From contig CM055196.1 of assembly GCA_029224185.1 (NCBI GenBank), forward strand, positions 2,859,501-2,923,500: 64,000 nucleotides of DNA. The letters run 5' to 3'. The position numbers and the translations under genes were made by a program. Each line of letters opens with the position of its first letter. Position 1 is the first letter of the stretch. The notes beneath the pieces are model-generated. The model did not search any database and was not told the origin of the DNA. It worked only from the letters and a program-made list of their open reading frames with translations. Positions 12,119-24,148 of this stretch are shown in pieces. The stretch is from Karalla daura (lineage: Eukaryota > Chordata > Actinopteri > Chaetodontiformes > Leiognathidae).

Positions 12119-15100
12119 CAAGCAGGCGGAGTACAAATGTTCCCGGAAATGATCGAGAACCCCCCCCCCCACCCACTCTCGAGGCTGGGTGTCCCTGATT
12201 TTGAAAGTCAAAAGATGGTCATCTTCGCTCTGCTCTGTGCTGATTTGCTGCATCATACATATCCGATCCGCAGGGTCTGCAATGGCCGGATCTGTGCTTC
12301 AGGAGGGCCGCAGCAGAGCCATAGGGGTGGAAGCCAAAACATTGACTTGAACGTTATGGATCGGGTCCGTAGCGCTGTGTCGGTGCAGACGCATTGCAAA
12401 CACAAGCAGTGAAAGTGAGGGGTAAAACTTCCCTGGATGAACTGATCTACTGCTGTACTTCTCATCTGTGTGACCACCACTCATTCATGTGGGATCCAAA
12501 CATGCCTTCTGCCTTTCAGGTGACATTTCTCCTGCGGTTTCCTAACGACTTTGACCCGGCACTGCAGACATTCGCCTGAAGGTAAGCACAGTAAGTTCAC
12601 CTATCTCGCATCCTGGTTTGCCCAGAACCTCCTAAGAAAATAATGTTAAGGAACATGTCAACAATGTGACAGGAAATGTTCACTTTTTAAATCTTCATTA
12701 AATTTCTCATGATGATAATAGTAATACTGTACACACTGGACCTACTGTATTTGCTGGTTGATTTGTGCAGGCATCACAATACATATATAGATCTATAAAA
12801 GACACCTTGATTTAGGTCAACTGCACAGGAGTTCAATCCTGTAGGAGCTTTAATTTCACAAACTGCCACAGTAAACTCTAATAATGGCCACAAATAGTGA
12901 GTAACCAAATCATTCCTATCAATTGCTAGAGGTTAATCAAATTCAAATTCAGCTGTGCAACACATTCCTGCTAATTATCACACAGAAATAATGTTCAAAT
13001 GAAAGCTGCAAACACCCCTGCACCTGTTGGGGTCCTGGCAACCGTGGAGTTAATACAAGTTATAGAAATTCCCAGCTACTTTTTAACCACACTTTGAAGA
13101 CGATTCTTGTGCACGATGTACACAAAGGTGCATTTTAAGCTGCTTACCTATCTTTATATCTGGGATCTAGGGGAGTGGCAATGCGGCAGACTGGCTAAGT
13201 CTCAGCATCAGCAAAGCGCTTCTCCACTGCCTCCAGCAGAGTCCTCTTCATTGTTATTACTTCCTGATCATCATCACACCCCCCCACAACACATGGACAT
13301 GTAGGGTTGCGCGGCGTAAAACAAGACTTGAGTCGAACAGCAGGTCACTCATTGCGATCATTTGCGCCATCATGGCTGTGGTCTCCTGTTCCTGCGTGCT
13401 GTCAAGGGGCATTTTTTCTTTCCTGCTCCAACTCTCCTGCGGCGTGAGCCGACTCGTCCTCGGGTGGGTTTGCCGGGTAGACTCGCTGTATTGTGTCGGG
13501 TGTTTGCGTTTGAGGTGCCGTATCAGGTTTGTTGTGTTAAATCCAGCCCTCTTCCTCCCACCCCTTGAAATCCCAACTTTCCAGATCACACAGTTCGCTA
13601 AGGCATAGCCTACTTGAACATTAGACGCCTCCTCTCTTCTCTCTCCTCTCTGTACTGGCGCTTTCCGCTTTGAGCTGCGTTTACTTCCATGCCAGCATTT
13701 AACCAATAGCGTGACGTGTTAATAGAAAACAATAATGAGAATATATATAGATATATATCCGAGTCCCGAGGGGGAGGTAACGTCCAATTCCGAGAAAAAA
13801 GAAGCTGCGTAATGAATGGTCCAGTACCTTACCTTTTCTTGTTTTCTCCTGGTCATTCTTGGTGGATGCTGCTGCGTCCTGGCCCTGCGTTGCTGCTGGA
13901 AGAGGAAACTGATGACTTGGTGGTGGTGGAGGAAGCGGAGGTGGTGGGGCAGGGGGAGGGAGATCTGCTTGAGGGGGGCCGAGCTCTTTGCTCACTGCTG
14001 GCTCTTTTTGTCCGACGGTGACCCCTGCGCCAGTCCTCTTGGTTTGGCTCTGTGGAACCTGTGGAAGAGATGGGCAGGTAAAAAAGAGGCTCAATGCAAA
14101 GCAGCAGAGGGGTTCCAAGAAAAGACAGACTGGTAATAACCAGGTAATCCAGCAGTATAAAAATTCTGTGAAATTTAAAAGAAACTCATACGCATTTTTA
14201 ATTTAAAACATCTTTAACAATAAAATGTAATGTTTCAAAGTGAATTGCAAAGAAAGTATACCACATACACAGTATCGACTGCTTATAAACATTAAATTGT
14301 TTTAACAATGTAAACACTGGCTGGCTCTGCCAGCTCCCTTCAAGCAAATCCCAGACAGGGCCTTTTCTGTGCTTGTTCTTGCTTGTTCACCCTGTGTCTG
14401 CATGTTAATTCTCCTTGTTTTGTCCAATACATGCATTAATATGCGTGACAGTGAATAGTGTGGCCAGTGAGCCCTGTGATGAACTTGAAACCTGTCCAGA
14501 GTGTATTCCCTGTCATTGCCCTGTGTGACCTGCAGGGTTGGGGTAGTTACCGAAAAAAATGACTTTTGAAAAAAGTAATGTCTTCATTTATTTTGAAGTT
14601 ACTTACTTATACTTGAAGTAATTAGTTACACTACCAATCAATCTTTATCAATCTTTTATCAATTTTTACTCCAAAAAGAGGAAATGCAGGACATTCCGAT
14701 CAAAATGTTACTTACTAATGTTACTTACATAAGTAGCATATATGGTATGGTATATCGTGTATCCTATGGTACCCAAACATCCCTTGTATATCCTACGGAA
14801 CCCTGTTACGGAGACAACACTGAGTGTGCCCCTGATAAACAAATATGGTGTTAGGAATGCTACAGGACCACGTTTGGTCCTGTAGCAGTTGTTAAGGCCT
14901 GCACAAGCTTCCACGGCTTTGGCCGTTTTGCGCAGCTCAAAATTTGAGACCTCGCGGCTTTGGTCGCGTCAGTCGCACACACGCCCTGTCGAACTCGCCA
15001 CACCAGTAGATGGAGTCTGGAGCCCAGGCTTTTTCTGCTACGAAGAAGATGTGTTGTTGCGATGGCCACTTCAGACTTGTTGAGGATCCAAGACAATCAG

Positions 15101-18100
15101 GGAAGGCCCGGACAGGTGGCAACGCTGCTCACCGAAATACGAGAATTAGGGTTGCTTACATCTCGTTCTTCCTTGTGCACCCTGGGGCAGGACAGGCCTG
15201 TGTATAGATTTGTACTGCCCCCTTCTTGTGGCCAGAAACATTACAGAGCTCGGAAGAACTGTCGCATAAGTATGGGCGAAGCAGGGCGTGCAGCACGCCG
15301 CGCCACGAGCCGGGGGCCACGCAGTTGCGGAAGCTTGTGCAGGCCTTGAGAGGAAATTTTGGAGGGAAACCAACTCGCTGGACACAAAGACATTTTAGCT
15401 GATATGTGGGAAGGGTGGAATCACCTTCTGGCTGAGGAGGCAGGACAAGCCACGCCGCAGCACGTGCACACGACCCAATGTGCAGAGTCCTGCCCCTGAA
15501 TAGACTTTTAAACCAGAAATCCACCATAGATTGTGACCTGAAAAGGTCACGTCTCTTTGCCATTTGTGACCTGGAAGAAGCCATATCTCTTTTTGCCGTC
15601 TGTGACCTGAGGAAGTCACACTACTTCCAAACGGCCTTCCTCGAGCGCAGCAGCCACTACATCCCTCTTACTCTGACCCTCTCTTCGCCTATCCCCCCTT
15701 TTCTCAGGGGTTACCATGGGAAGTCTGGACGGAGCCGCAGGCTCTGCACAACAATCAGCAGCAGAGGAGAGCGACGGGAGAAACCAAGTGCTAAATGTGC
15801 AACAACAGCGCATTGCTACAGAGACGCCGAGGCCACACAGAAGAAGACAAACTGAACCGGAGAAATCCGAGGAAAACCATGTGATATGCAACGCTATTGT
15901 GCTAGGCAGAGATGCTAGTAGCATAGCATAGTGCTCACCTACACTGATCTCAAAGATAGATATCTTCATAATCAGTGCATGTTAACATAGAAACCTTTCA
16001 TCCCCTATCGTGTCTTGTCCCTTTACTGTTTGTATTTACGCATCAGCGTCTTGCATGTCATGATACTTAAGGGGCGTTCACGCCAAAAGCCACAGACGCA
16101 AACTGAGCAACTCCACATTCGACGTAATTCAATGTAAATGGCATGATGGCACGCATAAGTAAGTTGGGCGGTGTGAATGAAGCATCTAGCACAGTGGGAC
16201 GAGGCGCCATTAACCCAAGACATCCAATCAGAGATAAGTTTCTCCTGTGGTCACAGCTTGCGCAGAAGCATGGGGGATAAACTAGTTGTCACAGACACCA
16301 GCATACTCCCACAATATCATTGAGTACAGAGCAAGTAAGATACTGGATGGATGGATTCATGCATAAAGAACAAATATTTCCTCCTGCCAATGAATGCTGA
16401 CACTTTATTACTGTTTATTTCAACTGTGATTTTGTAGGTGATGACATTTCTTTGAATTGCAGTGAATTTATTTGCTCTTTCTGTCATTCCAATTCAAATT
16501 CAACTGTGTCATCTGTGGAGAACCCATTCAATTCATATCCCAACAAGCAAGTTAAATGAAGGTCGGTTATGATATTCTGAATTGTGCACAGCCAAACATG
16601 TAGGCTGGTGGCTGCATTTGATACACTGTAAAAAGACAATAAATTCAACATTTGCTCCAATTAAATCTATAAAAACACTCCCACTGGTTTCCCCATCCAC
16701 CAGCTGCGTCCAAGGTCCACCACTGGACACAGAAACACATAAAAGGCAACATTCTGAAGATTTGGATGAGTGCAGCTGTTCAGCAGTGTAGGTCACTGGA
16801 TAAACACTCAATAGGCTTTCACCAGGGCTGACACTGCATGAAAATAAAATGAAGAATGGCATCTGGCAGCAAAGATCATACCAATATGTTAGCAGTCTGT
16901 GCTATTCATAGCAATAAACTGGAGGAGCAGTTCAAAAAAAGCGATGACGTGATGACAACCTCAAGTTACCTTTAATTCTAAACAAATGGTTACTGCTTCA
17001 ATTGGGGCAGAGGTCCTTTCCTCAAAAGCACCTGTGAGCAGTGAACAGAGATGTCCAGACGCTTTTTTGAACACCATTCAAGACCTACATACCTACAGAC
17101 CTACAACTATTGTCGTGAAAAATGTTTGTGTCACTTTCATTGAAGCTCACATGCATTTGACGCTCCTTTCAACAGGGCTGAAAATTGGTTTATTAGCATT
17201 ATGATAGGAGAGTTATGGTCAGTGTACTCTTTCATCGCCAGAAACCACATGAGGCAATCAATTTCTTATGACTTCCATCATGCAGTGGTGTCAACAAATA
17301 AAGTCAAGACACATCAAGGATGTTTTGGCAGGATACAACGCTCAACAATCTCAGCAACTGTTACTTTTTTCCTCTTGTTAGAAAAGAAATCGACAACATG
17401 TCACATGCTCAACTCGCTGCTCTGGGGCACACGTCGGTGCAGCTGTTGTTACTATGGCCTCCGAGCAAGAAGGTTGTGGGTTTGATCCCAGGTGCTGCAG
17501 ACCATTTCTCTACGGAGTTCGCATGTTCCCCCCACGTATGCGTGGATTTCCTTTGGATTCCTCCCACAGTCCAAAAACACGCATGAAGGCCGGTCTGAGA
17601 CTCTAAATTGCCCATATGTGTGAATGTGAGCGTAATTGGTGTGTGTGCCCTGTGATGGACTGACAACCTGTACAGGGTGTGTTCCCTGCCTGTGAGGGAA
17701 GATGATGAATGAAAATTGTTCTTTTTATTCAACCACCACGAGTGCCTTATTGTGGCTAACGTAATGTCAGTGCTACATTTTTACATGATTATCAAACCTT
17801 CCTTATAAATAAGTTGCAACAATTTTGTTTTGAAATCACTGTTTTGTTGCTGGATTCTGAACGCCTTAATTATTCCTTCAGTCTTTCTTGGCAAAGCTAT
17901 TTTTTTGCTTTCATCAAAATCAGTCTTTTGGGCTACATAATGCTCCACTTTTACTGTTGAAGGGGTTGTTTCTAGCTTTGCTGTCCGATGTTTGCTTCTA
18001 CGTGCTGCTCACAGCGTCTGGTGCTAGAAATGTAGTAAAGCTCAAGTGGAAATGCAGAGACAGTTACAAGAAAACCTCTTGTTGAAATTTGCACCCTTCT

Positions 18101-18272
18101 CTCTGAGATAATAAACTGTTCACGTTTAGAGTCAAACCCTTTAATTTCTTTCAGCGGTGGTTTAGGGTAGTAGAGCTTGAGAGTAAGAGCATTTATAACT
18201 TCCTGTGGATTCACTGGAGACACACACATTTGAGACTCCCTCACTCACACACACAACTCAGACACACACACA

Positions 18273-18312
<40 letters not shown>

Positions 18313-21300
18313 ACTGAGGGTTGATTTCAGCCTGGAGAAATGTGCTGACCCACACTAAGCAAGAGCCAAGGGCAACAAAACACTAAATACAAACGCTCCT
18401 CTCTGAGCATGGTACTTTCCCTTCACTGCTCACACATGTTTGGACAGTGTGCCTGCCTGGGTCTGTGTGAGTCTAAGTTTATGTCTGTGAGAAGAGAGCA
18501 ACAAAATACCAAACATCTATGCTGTTTCTCTTTTCATAGCTCTTATCCTGCCCATACTGGGGGTGTCTTCTTCTTTGTCCTCACAGTTTTTCCTCAGCTG
18601 TGTCTAAATAATCCCTCTTAAGTAATCGGCAGAATGATCCCAAATGTTACTGTGTAACTGTAACAACGGGTTAATGAAGCACTCAGTTCTCTGCATCACT
18701 GGGAAATCCCTCCCTCTTGTTTCCTGTCTGATCTCCAGCTTGAAAAAAAAACAGTCAGAAGGAGCTTGTTTGGTAATAAACAACTTTTTTTTCATCAATA
18801 TTTGGACATTTATGGTTTACCACTAATTGTGTTGTTTGGGAATTTACAAGAGGAGCACTTTTCTTCACATTTCTTTACAGTTCTTGCACATAATATATGG
18901 GGTGAGGGTGGGAATAGTGAAGAAATCCATTCCAGGGAGTCGAAATTTTCAACTCCTAGATATGGGAACCGACAGTGTCGGCCGTTGTCTGTTTTGGATT
19001 CTAAAATGTCTAAAACACACATATTGTTACTGCGTCTGTCATATACGAGTCTTTATAGGATTAACGTCTGAAAGGAAGGTACCAGACCGTTCATTATCAC
19101 ATGACAAAGTAAATTTGACGATAAGGAAACCATGGGTTCATGCACGGCTCTGAAAAAATAAACCTCATTCCCTGCATACCCCAGGCCACTCTTGAAATTT
19201 TTGCATGTGGGAATTTTCTTTTCCTGGGCGTTTCTGCCATATATTATTAGTGCAGCGGGAAGGGGCGCTATTGTTCTCCTGCTTGTTTGTGCCGTGTATT
19301 ACACCAGGTCATCAGTTTTTGACGCTTCATAGCTTGAAAATATTGGATTACACACACACAAATGATACATCAAAACATGTGGCTAGGTCCCGGCAAGTGT
19401 GCATTTATTTTTCTCAACAAAATTCCAGGTTTTGGCCCCTGGCAGCTTTGACGGCAAACGATCCAAAATCTGGACAGAATATCGCACCACTGCGTCCCTC
19501 AGCCTCTCCCGGACACGTCGGTGTATTTACATTCCAGATCGAACCAAAATCCTCTGCTGTATTGCATTGTTTGTTGGGCCCCATTTTCTCTTTTCACACT
19601 GCTCCCAGCCAAACCGTATGCAGTAGGCAAATTCTTTTTTTCCACTATGTAGGAACATTTGTGCTCTTTCATACGATGCATGGCATAAACCCGTGTGCCT
19701 TATAAAATTTAAACAGCAAGCCTTAGAGTCAGCCCAATACACCCTCTTCTCCCCATAAGCATTGCATGCATTTTCTGTCCACTGCGATCAAAGTAAAAAT
19801 TTACACTTCTACTCGTGACTGTGGCCTCAATTTTCAAAGAAGAGCGATTCAATTTTATCAGGGCATTCCTAAGATTCTCCCCTGCACGGCCAAAAAGATT
19901 TATAAGAAATGTTAGAACTTTGAGGTTCTCAGTCAAAATTTGGATTGTAATACGCCGACGGGTCCGGGAGAGTCTCACGAACAAAACGTATCTTTTAACT
20001 CGCCCAGATTCTGGATCGTTTGCCGAGCGTCTCGAGTCAAAGCTTTTATGGCGAGGACAAAGCAAAGTAGCTTGCTGCATGTTTTGATGTATCGCTTGTG
20101 TGTGTGCGATGAAGCGTTTTCAAGCTGCGGACGACCAAAGAAGAATAAGAAGATGATACAGAAGAGTAAACACGCAGAACAACAGTGGCGCTCCTTCCCG
20201 GAGCACTAACTAAAGAATTCCAGATTCTGGATCATTTGCCGACATTCGCGAGGACATTCTCAGGGAAATTTGAGGTGAAAACGCAAAGCACACTTGCCAA
20301 GGCCAAGTTGCACGTTTTGATGTATAATTTGTGCGTGTCCGATCAACTGTCTTCGAGACACGGCCGACCAAAATTTCGCTATAATAAGAAGATGATGATG
20401 ATGCAGAAGAATAAACATGCAGAAGAACAATCGTGCTCCTTCCCGGGGGACTAATAATATGGTAAACTAAGAAACGGCAGTGTCTGTCTCTGTGTGCGCA
20501 AGTTGAGGTGTGGATTCCAGTCACAATTTTTTCATTGTGGCTGTGACACAAGCGTATAGGTTGACCAAACGTCCCGGTTCTACCGGCAAGGTCCTTCGGG
20601 ACCGTGAAATGAAGGCGTGTTTGTGATGGTGCAAACCTGTGCAAAACTGTGCAGTGCACACTGCCAAACTGCAATGGGTGCCAGTTAGAAATTTGTCAGT
20701 GACACTGTTTAGGAGAGTGTCTTCTGCCCCTTGTCACATGGCCTCAAGTCATTGCGGGACCAAGTTTTTTGCTGCACTTTTACAGATGGAAGAGGCATGT
20801 TTTTAGAGACTCAAACCCATACATACAACCATACAACTGTAGGAAAAAATAACATTTTTGAGAGAGGGACCAAGTATATTCATTAATGCCATTAATTAGA
20901 CATTCATAAAAGATGATTTTCAAGCGGTTTAGAAGACCATTTATTTAATACATTTTCAAAGTCATTTCTACATACTGTGTTTTTCTTTTTCCAGATCAAT
21001 GCCGAGTTTATGCAAGTGACAACAGCTCCCTTAGAGACAAAGTTCTTGGCGCAGCTGGACAAGTACACGTCCAAACTTCTGGAGATCATCAGGACCAAGG
21101 GAGCATGTGTGAAAGTGCAGACCAAGAGGACCTTGCAGGTGTTGGATGAGGTAGCTATGTATGAGTTCATTCTTAGTAGGATCCATAGTTTAATATTTGG
21201 GGTGTGTGTGCGTGCGTGTGTGCTTTTAATGAGTAGTAATTGTTCTTTCTCAGATGGTGGACATAACAATTAGGAGAGAGTACCTCACCTCATCAAAGAA

Positions 21301-24082
21301 TGCCAGGTAAGGGCATCTCACTCACTAACACCCACACACCCATTTTTGTTGAGATGCAACCTAGCACCGTATATTTTTTTCTGGTAATATACATTCTTCT
21401 GATTTGTGGCTGTTAAGATTTTATGGCCAAATCGCTATAAAACAGCCCCATGTGTGAGAAAAAAAATTGCAATTTTTGATGAGTCTTTGACCTAAACTGT
21501 AAAGCCGTCTGTGTTTTAAAAAATGCTGGAGCTTCTAAACAAAAAAACCACAATCATGACTGCTTCTCACTTATTACAATAGTCGGCATTGTCTTGAGAA
21601 AACGCTCGTTCTAATTGTCCTCATTTGTTGTTTTTTTGTGTGTGTGCAGGATGAAAAGGCTGACGGACTGGAACAGGAAGCCATGGCAATCGTTGTCAGT
21701 GGAAAAGAGGACATTGAAATAGTCACTGATGGAAAAGAGGTGCTGAAAGAGGTGCCCACAATTGCAACAGCTGTTGCAATGTTTTTCAGGCTCAGCTACG
21801 CACTACTTTGTACAAAAATCCCAGATGGAGCTTGGTGGAAAAAAAATCTCCCCAAAAGTGCACAGGCCGGGCACCCAGTTTTTCAGCCCAGAGTAGGCAG
21901 CTTAAACTCGCTTGATTTTCACTGATTTCTACGACCAAGACTTTGTTCTCTTCTGTATAACGTTGTTGTTCTGGGTTACACATGTATTTCCACTGCAAGT
22001 TATCGCAAGTTATCGCAGACACAAGCGGGCAGTGTGGTGAAAACCAGGAGAGCACTGGTTTGTCCATGACAGATTTTTCATCCCAAGAGAGGGCCAAAAG
22101 CTACCTCACACGTTTACAGGTCATGGAACTCACTCATATCCACTGATAACACTTCCTTTAAAGGAATAATTCCTCTCTATTATTCTTTTATTTTGTAATA
22201 GGACAATTTTCTGTTTTTTTCCTTATTTTTTTGTCACTTTTGTAATTTAATTTAGTCACTGAGTATTTAGTTTGGTTCAATTCAGCGAGTCCACCTGAGA
22301 ATGCAGATATTTCTTGATTGCTGTTTGTATTTGAGAAAAAAAATGTTATGGTTGAGAACAATCGTTCTTAAGGCAGGACTATGTTATAGCGTTTTGAAAA
22401 AATGTAGTGATTGAAAAAATGTTCAGTCAACAATAAGTACTATGTTAACAGTAATGTAGTCTGAGTATAAATCTAAATGTATTGCAAGTAATTTTTTAAA
22501 AATTCAGATCTGTAAACATTAAATTATGATGACTTGAAATTTTTATTTAAGACAACTTAAAAAACATTTGCCCCCACATTCAAAAGTTGTTTACATTAAT
22601 TTAAAATATTCAGATTTAATGAAGTGGATTTTTAACATTAAGTAATGAAACCAATTAATGTATTTTAATTTAGGAAAACTTTAAATAATTGCTTTGTTTC
22701 ACCTTCAGAAATTAGTTGAACTAAATTAATTATTTGCATTGTATCAATGCTATAATATTAGAGGTGATAAATTACCTTACTTTTTTAAAGTTGAGCCAAT
22801 GTTTCATTTTTTTCGTGTATAAACAAAAACTTTTCAGCCAGTGATAAATGAGGAGCCGCTCTCCCAATCCTTCTGTTCCTAGTCGGTCTTCCCATACAGT
22901 ACATTTCCCAAGAATATCATGCTATGACGCATCATACACTCATTGGTTGATGACTCTCTGTTTGCCTGGGTAGACATGGGGTCTGTGATGGATGAGAGAC
23001 ATGAGTCAAGTAGAACTTGGAAAAGGATAGGTTAGGGTTAGGGTAAATGATATACTCTAACCCATATTATGCCCATTTCTTCTTCTTTGACTTAGTTCAT
23101 TGATGTCTTAAGTTTAAAAGTTTAAGTTTAAAAGCCCTGCCCTAAAAGCTCAGGTTTACAGTATAGGTACCGATGTCCGGTACCATGACGGAGCCGGTGG
23201 CAACATTAACGATAGTACCGGGACCGGAAATAAATGCGGGTTCATTTTGGTGCCACAAAATTTGTCATTACCAGCCCGTTATGTCTATTGACGAGCCAGT
23301 GTTATGCTGAGTTTTAGATCCCTGTTGAGAAGTGCATCCAGCTCATTGGGCAGTCATGGACATGCGCTACACATGACATCACGTCAGTGTATTGCCCCAT
23401 TTCCACGACATGGTTTGGCTCGGCTCAGCACGGCTCAACTTAGCCAGGTCATTAGAAACACCAGCGCATCACCCAAGTTATAAAAAATAAACAAGAAAGC
23501 TTTCCTCCCACAGAGAAGTTGGATAGTGAAGTACATAAAAAAAGTACATACCTTGTGACGCTGTGCAACCTGGCTCACTTTGCCGTCTGATCTCTGTAGT
23601 ATTGCCCATGCTACCCTTTGTTTTTCCGTAGTTCGTTTCACTGCCTGCAGCCTCTTCTGAACAACTTATTTTCGCCTTGCTATGGCAAACAGCCACATAC
23701 ACAGGGTCAAAATTATTATCCCCTCGATTTCCTCTATTGTGTGCATATCATTGTTGTTGTTTTTTCTTCCCACTACTTTTAACTGGCGGTCAGCAGTGTC
23801 GTGTTGAAGATGACGTCACACACACACGTCGCTATGACGACCAGACAATCTTTACATTTACTTATTGCATAATAATTACTTAAGTATTTACTATTATGCA
23901 TCTACTTTCGAGACCATATTCTAACAGTGATGTTGTTGTTGTTTTTATATCAGTTCATTTCTTAGTCTGTATATTTTCTATTCTTTAAGTATTGGTTCTG
24001 AAGTATCGGCACTGTTTAAGCACACTCCTGCATGTCCCACCCACCTGGACAGCCAGGTGCTCTCTATCAGTTCGTGTGTATA

Positions 24083-24148
<66 letters not shown>

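Larger units (their letters stand above)
8122..13832. other. zcchc14 intron 2: repeat-derived, no host exon found
   Basis: Holds LINE- or retroelement-like stretches at about 8300-9600 (not classifiable by eye), CT microsatellites at 9265-9285 and 9897-9920, a gag-like fragment at 10117-10416, a MITE at 11911-12420 and a decayed BED-finger segment at 13257-13706. Unassigned AT-rich DNA lies between 10750 and 11680 and between 12600 and 13150. Confidence 0.55.

Noticed and set aside
23030..23045. Telomere-like TTAGGG units
   Set aside because: Only about two and a half units; not an interstitial telomere block.
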